Source: Cercospora beticola (lineage: Eukaryota; Ascomycota; Dothideomycetes; Mycosphaerellales; Mycosphaerellaceae). Taken from it: a DNA stretch of 64,000 bases. This document shows positions 1 through 10,168 of the stretch, piece after piece. The first letter of the stretch is position 1. Every line of letters starts with the position of its first letter. The stretch spans positions 310,001-374,000 of the forward strand of contig NC_088944.1 of NCBI RefSeq assembly GCF_033473495.1. The letters are read 5' to 3'. The notes below the pieces were generated by a model. It searched no databases. It saw only the letters and a program-made list of their open reading frames with translations, and was not told the DNA's origin. The translations under genes and the position numbers were made by a program.

Positions 1-203
1 TTGTCGGATTCGCGGCGGCTGACGATGACATCGAGGTCGCTGCTGTCTGTGGACGGCATGCAGCGCAAGAACAAGAGCAGAATGACGACCAGGATGGCGG
101 GAAACCCTGCCAAGAGTTCAAAGCACCTCGTACACCACTCCACCACAGCGACTGTATCCTTCTGTTTGACACATCTGATGATTACGCTCCGCGCGAAGAC
201 CAT
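1..203 (-). CDS. 5' end of a putative single-pass membrane protein, cut by the window edge
   Basis: An open frame starts at an ATG (complement of 201-203) in a strong eukaryotic context (GCAACCATGG) and stays open for 67 codons until the window ends. Around residues 30-45 there is a strongly hydrophobic run (LLAGFPAILVVILLLFL) that would make one transmembrane helix. It is preceded by basic and Cys-containing residues and followed by a Ser/Asp-rich segment (STDSSDLDV). I do not recognise the family. The product would sit in a membrane; its function is unknown. The open frame, good start context and hydrophobic segment support a real gene, but the fragment is short, may contain an unseen splice site, and the rest lies outside the window. 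Confidence 0.35.
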   Translation of the reverse strand, partial: MVFARSVIIRCVKQKDTVAVVEWCTRCFELLAGFPAILVVILLLFLRCMPSTDSSDLDVIVSRRESD

Positions 204-1438
204 GGTTGCCTGACGTGCCTGGCATGGGTTACACAGTTTGGGTGCAGGTCGAGTCTTGGACGGAAGTCGTTCTCACCTTGTCACCATCACCCTCCATACT
301 CACCTGCTCGTCAGACTGCTTCGACAGCGTTCAAACAACGCTGCATCAGCATACGGTACAGTCGACCCCCAAGCTTCCGATCAAGTGTAGGCGCCTTGAC
401 CATCAAGAAAGCCACCAAGAAAGCCAGCCCAAGACAGGTACGTGGCACAACACAAAACACCGCTCTCCTGGATTGTCCGCCAGCCTACCATGCGACCAAC
501 GGTGGGCGACAAACGCTACGCCCGATAGGAACGGACAGCGGATCCTGCGACATACAACATGCGATCGCCAAATGGAGGGCGGCGAAGCCGTGGTGCGTGG
601 ATGCTGGAAGAACTCCGGTGTTGGGCATTGTCCTTCATGATCTCCAAAAGGAAAAAAGATGTTGCGGACGGAACTTCATAGAGCCTCGTCAATGTCGACA
701 AGAGGCCACAGCATACAGTCATGTGGACTACCGGCCCCGATCGCAGTATCGAAAGCTAAGTCGTCATGTATCTATCCGTTGTACGCCGACAGCCCTTCGT
801 TGGGTTGGACGGCGCCTCGTTTGCCAAACCGGCCACTTGGGACAGTATTGCGCTCGAAAGGTGCGCATAGCAGCGCTATGCGTCTGAACGGAGGAGACGT
901 GCAGCTCCGTCCGTGAAGGCCATGGCAAGCAATTTTGCAGACCAAACGGGCCTGCCGCCATCACATCTTCATACTCTGCCGGCGAAGAATTTGCTCTGCT
1001 CTTCTTTCTGCCCTCTGCTCCTCTTCTGTTCTTCCCTCTGCCCTTCCCCCTGGTCTTCCTCTGCTGCTTCTCAAATTGCTAGCATCCCGGTCAGGATGAA
1101 GTTCAAAATTGCCGTAAGCTCAGCGCTCAAGATCTTTATCTATTGTGTCCTTTGGCTGATCTGTCGCCATACAGACCGAAATTGTGGAAGCCAGCATGAA
1201 GACTCATGTCGGCGGCCAAGATGGCCGTATCGTCAATTCTCCAGGCGACGTTCGTAGTGTCTCGATCGTGTGGCGGCCTGGAATCTGCACGACCACGTTG
1301 GATCCTGTGACCTTCTGAACGATGCCGGACTCGTGCTCCCTCGCTAGCGTTCAGGTCTGGAAGCCGCTTCCATTAGCCAAGCATCTCGGCCTTTCTATCT
1401 GTTACAAGCACAGTCCTGGTCACGAAGGCTTTGATTGA
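204..1438. other. No convincing gene
   Basis: The frames here are short, overlap on both strands, and have low-information composition (Arg, Ser, Cys and His rich). I see no domain motif or consistent splice pattern. The only distinct structure is a pyrimidine-rich tract at about 985-1072. Confidence 0.5.
985..1072 (+). repeat. Polypyrimidine (CT-rich) low-complexity tract
   Basis: About 88 bases are almost all C and T on the plus strand, built from irregular units such as CTCTTC, CCCTCTG and CTTCC. In fungi such tracts often lie in promoters or 5' leaders. No gene start directly downstream can be assigned with confidence. Confidence 0.6.
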
Positions 1439-2011
1439 ATTACCAAGGCCTTCTTAAAGGTCACCAGCTCGCCGCCTTCACCTTTCCGCAATCACCTGAA
1501 TCTCGCGATCTTTCCTCTTACGCAGGACCTTAACATCGACTTGCCTAACGACCAATTCGGATGCTTTCGAGCGAAGCTTGGAGGAGAGACTTTGCTTACT
1601 CACACCGAGCACAAGAATCTGGATGCAAGTCACGGAAAAGCCTTCTACGGGTACGTGATAAGTGAGCTGACAGAGGCCTCCCGTCTGGTCCACAAAGAAG
1701 ACATTGTTAGGACAAAAGTTCTGGCTGCTGTTAAGGCTACACTAAAGGCTTTCGCTATGTACTTTAAGCAACTTAGCTCTCGTAAGATTGTGGACTACGG
1801 ACCCAAAGATCTGAAAGAAATAGAGTGTCCGGTGCTCTGCGACGATTTTTGTGAGGCCTGTGGCAGGGAGCACGGCGCCGGTGCGCTAGGTGCTAAGCTA
1901 AGTTACTACTCTAACTATAGTTGGGCCTTGTACTATAGCAGGCGCTGCCAGAAGAAGGACTGGGCCGCGCACAAAACTCTCTGCAAGCCGTGCTTGCAAC
2001 TAGGACTCTGA
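1439..2011 (+). pseudogene. MYND-type zinc-finger protein, 3' exon, with three zinc-ligand Cys changed to Tyr
   Basis: The frame is open from just after a TGA at 1436-1438 to the TGA ending at 2011 (190 codons). It has no convincing ATG at its start, so it is probably the last exon of a longer gene. Its C-terminus has MYND spacing. There is a C-x2-C pair (codons 1850 and 1859) followed by 15 residues. Then come Tyr at 1907, Tyr at 1916 and Tyr at 1934 exactly where the family has Cys, and then C-QKKDW-x2-H-x3-C. MYND fingers bind two zinc ions and mediate protein-protein contacts. All three Tyr codons are TAY where TGY is expected, i.e. TpG to TpA, the change made by RIP. The rest of the frame is open and TG-rich. 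I call it a damaged gene, but a divergent functional domain is not excluded. Confidence 0.6.
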
Positions 2012-2470
2012 AAAATAGAGTTTGAAATTTGGTCATGCGAAGTACGTCTGCCGGTCTAGCAAAGACGATGTGAAATCTAGTGCATATATCGAGATTTTGG
2101 GACCTCGAAGCCTGCATCCCAGTCCACTACACCCTTCACCATACTCGCATGCCATCACGATCTGTGTCTGACGAATGACCTTGCCTCAATAGTTGGGACA
2201 ATAAGCAAAGGAGATGGAACACACAGAATACACAAGAACGAGACTTTACGAAATGCCTAGACGATGAAAGACTGAATGTGAATTCATTTGTTGATGGTGG
2301 CATACACTAGAACCAAGCAGATTTTCGAGGCATGCGCACTTCGGCTTTTACGCTACGGCCATTCAGTAGTGCAACAGCGGTGGCGTGAAGCCATGTCAAA
2401 ATCGCCGATCTTGCTCGTATCGGCCTGAGGCCCCAATAGTGCCATGCCATATTCCGTCACCAGCTGCTCA

Positions 2471-3923
2471 TTAGAGGGAATGCCAGAAATCCAGCTCGCT
2501 GACGGCCACAGCGTATCTCTCCAACTGATTCTTGCCACAGTACCGCGCATGCGCAGACCGGGATTCCGAAAGACAAGCTATGCTACAGTAGTATGCTACT
2601 CCACAGTCTGAGCAGCGGACAGAGACTGGAAGATCACCTCGGTCGCAAGTGTGGCACGAGAAAGGCTCACATGGATCAGCGACCTCGTTGAAGATGGCGT
2701 GCGGAGCGTGAAGCTGATGTTCATCGCGTGAGACAGTCGACACCTCGAGAGACTGTGGTGTCGTCTTGCTAATCACAGTGCCGTCTCGTTCTTAGTGTGC
2801 CGCTTCAAAGATGTAGTAATCACCAGAACGAGCGACATCATGCTTGATGCTTACTCGAAAAATTGGCGGTAGTGGAAATAGGCCTGTAAAGGGATCAAAT
2901 CGGACCACACGAAGCGTATTGATGTAGTCGAGACATAGACGTGCAGCTTGCACAGCACTTCGGAGCGTGAAGCGATGCCGCTCGCCCGGAGGAAGACAGC
3001 GGTGAGTTACCAAGGGGCTGATCAATGATGCGGACAGATTGAGCTTGCTGAGCTGCGGCAACTTCGCAATAATAGGAAGATAGAACTGGGGAGGCATTAG
3101 CATTGGGGCCGGAGTAGAATTGCAGTGAACATACCATGGAGTGAGGGACTGAGAAAAGTCCATTGAAACCAAGTCCAGAAAGCCACGGGAAAGCGAAGAC
3201 GATCTCTGCTCTGGGTTAGCTACATTTCACACCAGTGTCGAATGCGAAGGACTCACGTTCGATGTCTTCGATATCAAGAGTGCTCGATGGGTGGAATGCC
3301 GAGAACTCGAACGTCTTGAGATTCCGTAGTGTATTGCGCTCTTTGATGAGTTGGCGAAATGCGTCCATGTCGGCACCGTACGATGAGATGCGCAGAGCCT
3401 TCAAATGTACCAGCGCCGGAGCCACAGTGGCGAAGGTCGGCGAGACTATAAGCATATTCAAAGTGGAAGGCAGATGCTTCGTAGCATCTGCCAGATCGAC
3501 AGCGGGCAGGTGTTGATGCATCATGTGGGTTCTTAGAGCATCTGCGAAGGGCTTCAAAATGTTCTCGCTCGCTGAGGCACTGCCTTCGAGATCCAGACGC
3601 TTCAAGCTTGGCAGCGCTGCGATGAGCCCAGTCAATCTCGAGGCCACGTTGCCGACTTCTGATGCCGATGGAAGGGACTGCCCAAAGCATGCTTCGAGTC
3701 CGTCCACCTCGATAGTCAATGTCCTGGTTGCGACGGTCAGCAGGTCGTGACTCGGAGACCGTGTAGCGCTCACTTACTTGTAATCAGTTCTCTTGCCCAG
3801 ATCCAGGTTACGTGCCCGGTCGATGGCAACCTGAAATGCTTCCCAAGTGATGCCGGAGATAGTAAGTTGTCGCGGGTCGGTATCGACGGCCATCTCGGCC
3901 GCGTTTGTTGAGGAGGACTCCAT
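2471..3923 (-). CDS. Leucine-rich, F-box/LRR-like protein, probably with a C-terminal MYND zinc finger (spliced)
   Basis: Manual splicing gives ATG at 3923 and exons 3778-3923, 3257-3723, 3135-3205 and a fourth starting at 3085. Introns are 3724-3777 (GTAAGT...CTGAC...CAG), 3206-3256 (GTGAGT...GCTAACC...CAG) and 3086-3134 (GTATGT...TGCTAAT...CAG). All phases agree. Leu-rich segments (LPSLKRLDLEG, LVHLKALRIS, LPQLSKLNLS) resemble degenerate LRRs of fungal F-box-like proteins, which act as protein-binding scaffolds. The fourth exon can read to a TAA at 2794-2792 (325 aa). Alternatively, a 90-nt in-frame intron (GTAAGC...GCAAG, about 2767-2856) removes that stop and joins an open frame with a complete MYND finger, C-x2-C-x9-C-x2-C-x4-YCS-x2-C-x6-H-x3-C, ending at 2471. 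The finger has no ATG of its own and lies in the same frame, which favours the fusion. Confidence 0.65.
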
Positions 3924-6134
3924 GGTCCGATTTAAACCATCGTCCGGGAACGGAACCGCGAGTTGGCTAACGGAGATGTCTGAGAGGCCAGGAGGCGCCG
4001 GAGCCTGGAGAATGGCACAGCGATGTTGCTATGGAAGGGAAGCTGCGCGCAAGCTGGAAAAGTCTGAAATGGACCAAGTACTTGTGCGCCACGTGATGAT
4101 ATGACGCATTGATGACAGACTGAAAGGCCTGAGGTTCACCAAAAGATCCCACACCGCAACGGCGACGGCCACAACGAACGAGCTGCACTTTATGTTCATT
4201 TCGCCTCATCTTATTACTCGTGCAACTCGATAAGCTTGCATTACGGCGGAATCAGCGTAACTGGCGACTTCAAGATGCTGAGTTGGTGCCATGATGTTGC
4301 GTCTCTGTATGAACATTTCGACTGCGGAGAATTCTAGTATCGATATGGTCGAATATCAAGTTTCTTCCATAGGGTAGGCTGGGCAACGGTGACCTCTATC
4401 GAGTGGTCCAGAAGTCTATGTATTCTCAATATTGAATGCATCATGTGAGATCTTAGTCACCTACTATTAGTCTCGGGAACATAATCATCGTAGCCTTGCG
4501 GATGGGACTGTAAATTGCGGCCGACGAGTGGCATTCACAGATCCGCGGCCACAAAGTAGCCCCAGCGAGGGTGTAGTTAAGCTCCGTAGAAAATATCCTT
4601 GCGGGATGCAAGATGCGTACTAGTAAGGACTGCGCTATGCGTCTCGGTCGCAGACTGTCCCAGGCGGCTTTGTACCTCATAGGAGCCAGCTGGCGCAAAA
4701 CATGCGTCTGCATGGTATCCGGAAGCACTGGAGTGTTTCATAGTAACTCGTACGATGCGATATCATGGAGAGCCCATCCTATGCTGCATCATTTCATACG
4801 CAATCATACTGTAGAAGCCATAAAGTGTGAGATATGAAGTGAAGTCAAGCTGCGTCTTGGGTCTAAGCCCCTTCGGGAAATTAGCTTCGCGCGAACGGAA
4901 TACATGGGTCTGAAGCATGCGCAAGCTTTCACAGATCTACGATGAAGTGAGCGCGGCCGTTCAACGCCTATTTTTCGATAAAATGCCAATGCAGCATCTA
5001 GCCAGCATGCATCGCATGCTACTTCGACAGCAACAGACCAAGATCTCGTTTCGGGAAGGTGGCAGCAGCCGCGTCTGCTTGCGCTTGCGGGACGGCCCAG
5101 TAGCTTGGCATTGTGCAGATAGTCCCGTCTACCTTGTCTGTTCTTCTTTCTACAACAACAAGTTCTGATGAGCGATCACTCCGGCAATCCTCAGACCTGG
5201 GACTATCACTTCAACTCCTGCACTCTGCACGGCCAAGTTATCGGTCGTCGTGTAATGCGACGACTGGCTCCCCATCGCTGCGTCGTCACGGCTCCACTTC
5301 ACACTTCACACATTCCAGCCGGGGTAACCGTCATGCATCTCGTCACAATGGCTCCGTCAGCTATCGAGAAGCTTGCCAACGTTCTGCGAGCAGAACTGGA
5401 GCGTGTCCTGCTGGTCATATTCCTGGCGCTCAAGGACGATCCCGGGCCTTTTTGCCTTTCAACATGCCTATCTCGGCGAAAAAAGCACTTTGTGCACTGG
5501 AATGCCGAGAGTTCTAACGCCGATGGCAATTGCCCCGTCGCTGCGCTGTCGCAGACTGGGTCAGCTTGTCCGAAGCTCAATAGATCTAGAGTTGCACCGG
5601 GCGATCAGTATTGTTGCCAAGGCTCTCAAGTGCTCGTCCTCCCCACGAACAGGGACCTGACAAAGCGCGATGCTGGGTCTCGTCATGGTCTCGATCTACA
5701 CTATCGAGGGTTGGCGAGCTGTTGTTCTCGTGCCGGGACACCACTTTGCTGGAGATTTTGTTGCCGAGCGAGCTACGCTCCATCTGGTATCAGTCAGCGA
5801 TTCAATGATTCGCGGGAATGTGCCCTTGAATTGTTATTGACTCACACTGACTCGTCTCTAGTCTTGAAATGGCGGATTTGCAGTGCTCCTGCTGTTCGAA
5901 CATATCGTCCGGGTAAGTTGGAGTGGATACCAAATGGTAGATCAACGATGCAAGATCCGGGAAGGCATTGTGAACAAGCTAACGTCTTGTCGTTAGCTTG
6001 ACTTGCATTCTCTCTACCTCTTCCATTAAAGAGCGTGTAGCAGGTAGCATCGCAGTGAGCGTACGGTCATGTGCTTCGTAATCTTCAACGTGTTTGGCAG
6101 CATGAGTCTCGACCGCATCATTGTAGACTGCTCT
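3924..6134. other. No convincing gene
   Basis: Several frames up to 277 codons exist (for example 5168-6001 on the plus strand), but they overlap others on both strands and show no recognisable domain. A short stretch near 5350-5440 (plus) reads as a plausible amphipathic helix and could be an exon remnant. I could not connect it to anything. Confidence 0.4.
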
Positions 6135-6780
6135 CTAACACTCCGAGAGGCGGCCATACAGCTTGCTAGCGTTCCTCATTGCCTCCAGAAAGTCGGGATC
6201 AAGCTCAGCCGCAGATCTGGCTTGAACCATGTCTTGCTGCGGCTTAGTCATCTTGGCACTAAGTTGCTGGAATCGAGACCAGGCCTCCCAGGCTTGCCGT
6301 ACCTTCTGCAAGTCAGGCCATCCTTTGCTCAAGTGATTCAGGGCGAGCTCGGGTACCGAGGCTGTGGAGTGAAGTTTCACAAGCTGCTGCCTGCAATAAA
6401 CCATCTGCTGGTCGTATGTCTCGAGTAGCTTAGTGGCGGAGTTGGTAAGGTATGGGCTGATAGATGTGATGATGGGGAAGGTGCCTTGCTCCGTGAGTAC
6501 CATCGGAGATGTTGTTGAAGCCTCATCTGCCTCCGATCAATACAAGGTCTCACTCTCGTTGTCTGTCATAGGCTCGGAGCTATCGAATTCCACAGTGTGC
6601 GCTTTCGCGGCGGTTGAGACTCTCTTGTCAGAGGAGCTCGATCGTACACTGATGCATTTGCACGTCTCTCGAGTGGAGCGGAACCTGTGGGCGTGGTCAT
6701 AATATCGACTTATGTTGGCATTGGTCTTCAACCGCTTCCGTGAGTGCGATGGGAGCGCAGGCTGTACGCCTCTGTCGTTT
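6135..6780 (-). CDS. Unknown helical protein, two exons visible, 5' end not found
   Basis: The downstream exon reads from 6484 to a stop at 6135. It is rich in helix-forming residues and has conserved-looking Trp positions (WPDLQKVRQAWEAWSRFQQL). An upstream frame is open from about 6778 to 6554. It carries a basic patch (SRKRLK), a Ser-rich segment and an acidic stretch (FDSSEPMTDNES). A GTGAGA donor at 6553 and an AAG acceptor at 6485 give a 69-nt intron whose phase (1) joins the two frames exactly. The basic and acidic patches suggest a nuclear or cytosolic protein; I do not recognise the family. An ATG at 6503 inside the proposed intron could be an alternative start for a 122-aa protein. 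No ATG was found for the upstream exon, so the gene is incomplete or damaged. Confidence 0.4.
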
Positions 6781-8227
6781 TAGTCATCGCTCGCCCCGCT
6801 TTGCTGCTGATCGGTGACGGATCTCGCATGCGCGAGATTGCCATTCTTCTGGGGGCCAACAGCGCGGTCGGGGTGTCCCAATATCTTGTCACTTTTGGCG
6901 CTGTCGAGAACCTTGTTCATCACTGGAAACTATTGGCCTCCATGGAGCCTGCACCGCAGACGAGCGCCGCGCTGGGAGTCCGTCCTGTCTTGACCGTGCC
7001 CCTCGGTTTCGTCTCGACGAGATCGCAACACTCCGTCGGTGTTGCCGGTGAACGTAGGCATGTTCTGCTGTCGCCAGAGGTAGCCGCCGGCGGCAAGTTC
7101 TGCGAATTGAGGTTCTCACTGATGGTGCTGCAATTATGCAGGTAGGCACATCGGCGAGACGGTGGCGGCGGCTATTGACTATGCGCTTGTGGCAGAAGTA
7201 TGCTGTGTGCTGGTCTAGTCGCGCGGAAGGCTGGTGGATAAGGACATTGGAAGCCGGAGGAGTAGTAGCAGATGCACTCGGCAGCAAGACCTCTCGAGAG
7301 AAACTGACAGGATGACGACGCGTCGTGCTGAAACCACTACTGTCGCTCGCTACTACTCGGCTTTCGAAGCTGTAGTTCCACTGGCAACAATGAATCAGAC
7401 CTGGCTCGCTTCCCGCTCTGGACAGGAACTGAAGCCCAAACCTCTCGCACCCCGATCAATCACGTCCTACACATTCAATGTAATCAGCACTTTGGCGCTC
7501 AATGTTTGGCGAGGACTGGCGAATACGGATCACGAGTCGAGCCAGCCCCCAGTCCAAACGTTTCGAGCGGACCCTTCGTGATCATCAGCCCTGGAGCTGC
7601 CACTCCAGCTAATTTGTGACCCAGATGTTAGCCTGGCCTGTGTCGCTGCACGGATGCAGCACGGAAAGGATCTCTTCCCCTCCCTTCGACATCATGGCCC
7701 GAATGGATGTATGGATACACCTGTGCAGTCTTGCTGACGGTCTGCGATCGTTGTGCAACGATGGCTTTCGCATCATCAGGCCGCACAGTCAGACTGGGTT
7801 TGTCCCAAGACCACTCACGACTTCCATTCGATCGGACAAGAATCACAGAACCCTGGCACGCCTGCTCTCATCCTGGGCAATTTGCACTGCGTGAGCAAGG
7901 AGGCTGCTCTAGGAAGACAGAGATCCAGCTCGTTCCGACCTCCTCAGCCATTGGTCGTGCTCGCGCACACGCAAGAGGACGGACGCTAACATTGCGGTTG
8001 TTGAGTGAGCGAAACGTGGCGTGTTGTATAAATAAACTCGCAAGACGCGGTTCTTTCGTTCGGGCTGGCGACATGATGGCGCGTTCGCTTTTGCTTTCGA
8101 TATTTGCTGCTCAGGTCTGCCGCCGGTGACGCGTTCCATGCGCGTAAAGCTGTTTTGATTCCATGACCGCCAACCGCAACAACCAGCACGCACCCACACC
8201 CGCAGACAAATGCCGGCGATCCACAAG
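6781..8227. other. No convincing gene
   Basis: Only overlapping short frames on both strands, without domains or consistent introns. Confidence 0.4.
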
Positions 8228-9563
8228 ATGCAGCTGCGCTCGTTCAAGCGCACTGCACCGGTATGTTCCGCCTTGACACAGGCTCCTGCTCTCACCGAAA
8301 GCTCACTAACGTGGTGAAGCGCTCGAGTTCGCTGCCGCCCAAATCCTCCAACCTCAAACCACACTCGAATCCACAGGCGCCCGAGTTGACAGAGCCCTCC
8401 AAGTCCCGCATCGTGGCCATCGACTACGACACAAGCAAATTCGACGTGCGTGGCCATCCGCGACGCCTTCGGACATTCTCTCGTCTGTGCTGAAGGTTGT
8501 TACGAGATCCCCACTGACGGGCTGCAGGTATGTCTCTGGATCGGCACAGCCGGTAAAGACCCTCAGATTGGAGACATCACCGTCGTACTACCCAACATTC
8601 CTCAAAAGCTTGCTTTTGACAATCGCAGCTTCTTTCACTGGGAAGAGGAAGTTGACGACTTGCTAAGTAAGAAGCAACTTGATTTCAGCCAGGTTTGTAC
8701 AAATATCAAGCTATTGATCTTTCCCGATCACTCAAGGACCCATGTTGTGCTAGACAGGCACGAGACTTCAGGTGCTCGAACCTGCGAGATCGTATTTTGT
8801 GAGATAGCGGAGCGTTCCGAGGATGACTCTACACTGCAAGTGAAGGCTACGGACCACACGCTCGGGGAATCTTGTGGCTCCGACAACGTGAACGAAAGTT
8901 TCTACTCAGGGCGGGAGAAGTTCATTGCCAGGAGCTTCCAAAGCAAGAGTGAGATCCTCGAACAGCTGCGCATCTCCGAGGCTGAGTTCAATGCGAAGGT
9001 CACCAATGAGATTGACGAACTCAAGAGGCGTGCGAGTCGTGGGTTTCGGCGGGACTTGGCGACAAGACGTGGTAGAGTAATTCAATCAAGCGCCACATTC
9101 TTTTAGTTTCTGATTTTGATCAGGGCCTCTTTTGAGACACAATGCGACGTCGTGCACCAATAGGTCGAGCTGCGCGACAAAGCTTTCGGATCCCGTGTCC
9201 AAGCTCTCCTTGCGTCTTGTGGGCTCGCAAAGTCCGAACCACTCATGAAAAATCTCGAGGAAGCTCTCTTGCAGGCAGGCGTATCGATATTAATGGTGCG
9301 TACTCCGGATTTGCACTTCATCGGTTCCCAGTTGCACGCGGTAGCATGCTGGATCAGTCGTGGGACGATGTCTTTTCTGTACCAGAGGGCCAGACGTTCT
9401 AAGCGGAACAGCATCGGAATCCCGCGAAGTAACAAGATCCACCGGTTCATCAGACAAGCGATTTACACGACGCCGCGCCGCGCAGCAGTATTTGGACAAG
9501 ATGGAACCACTCATCATGTCCAGATGGGAAGATCTTGTCGAACTGGCAAGAAAGGCATTTTGA
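8228..9563 (+). CDS. Unknown multi-exon protein with a Lys/Glu-rich helical region, probably frameshifted
   Basis: An ATG at 8228 opens an 11-codon exon ending at a GTATGT donor (8261). The intron 8261-8319 has a perfect CTCACTAACG branch region and an AAG acceptor. Exon 2 begins at 8320 and reads through RIVAIDYDTSKFD. At 8445-8452 the tetramer CGTG is present twice in tandem; removing one copy restores continuity with the long frame ending at 9106. An alternative is a 50-nt intron (8446-8495, GTGCGT...AAG), but it leads out of that long frame. The long frame contains FFHWEEEVDDLL and a helical Glu/Lys-rich part near its end (SKSEILEQLRISEAEF). Further coherent reading continues after an AG near 9161 (VELRDKAFGSRVQALLAS) and at about 9420-9563 (AAQQYLDKMEPLIMSRWEDL), suggesting more exons or decay. 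The family is not recognised. Confidence 0.45.
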
Positions 9564-9784
9564 TACAGCTCGGAAGACGCAAGTGAGCACCACAGACTGC
9601 GTCGAGACCTCACCACTCGTGAACACAAACACGCAGACTGGGTGGGATTTCCGTTGTAGATGTCTCCGTTAGGCAAGAAGTTCACCAGAATTGTAAGAAC
9701 ACAATCAAAAGGTTTCTGTGCGCTTGGGAGACATCCCCACCTGGCCAAAATAGGAACGAGGTAAGCTCTTGTGCTATTCTATTG

Positions 9785-10168
9785 CTAAATAAGGACCACA
9801 GATCGATGGCCATAGGGCCTTAGGCCTATTGTTCTAGTCAATTTCTGTCCTCTGCAGCTCGTGCCACATCTCCGTTCCCCCTGCTTTGCTGATAGTTGGG
9901 GACTGACTAATTGTGAGCTCCAACTGCACGCCAAACGGCATGAAACTTGTTCTGCCGAAGAAAACTTATCGAGTGGCATCGAGAGTCGATGGTGGACATG
10001 GACGAGATAGTCCTCATTGGAAATCATTGATTCATAAACGACGAACAGTTGCAAACTCTCCGCCTCGGTGAGCAGATTCGCCATCAGCATCTCCGATCGT
10101 CTGTTTGGCACCTTATCGGGACAAACCTTCCTCACCACGACTCCCCCGATCGCGGCTTTTGGCAACAT
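9785..10168 (-). CDS. Hypothetical protein, low confidence
   Basis: A 127-codon frame starts at an ATG. The first 75 residues have ordinary protein composition (for example LLTEAESLQLFVVYESMISN and VHVHHRLSMPLDKF); the tail becomes Arg/Ser/Cys rich, as random frames do here. The real coding part may therefore end near an unseen splice site around 9945. No domain is recognised and there is no upstream exon I could phase. It could also be a remnant of a decayed gene. Confidence 0.3.
   Translation of the reverse strand: MLPKAAIGGVVVRKVCPDKVPNRRSEMLMANLLTEAESLQLFVVYESMISNEDYLVHVHHRLSMPLDKFSSAEQVSCRLACSWSSQLVSPQLSAKQGERRCGTSCRGQKLTRTIGLRPYGHRSVVLI

Noticed and set aside
3235..3750. Plus-strand frames and the 138-codon minus frame across the LRR-like gene
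   Set aside because: Shadows of the spliced minus-strand gene, which has phase-consistent introns.
5168..6001. 277-codon plus-strand frame, among the longest in the window
   Set aside because: Composition drifts between Cys/Ser/Arg-rich segments, with no motif and competing frames on both strands; at most a short piece near 5350-5440 looks like protein.
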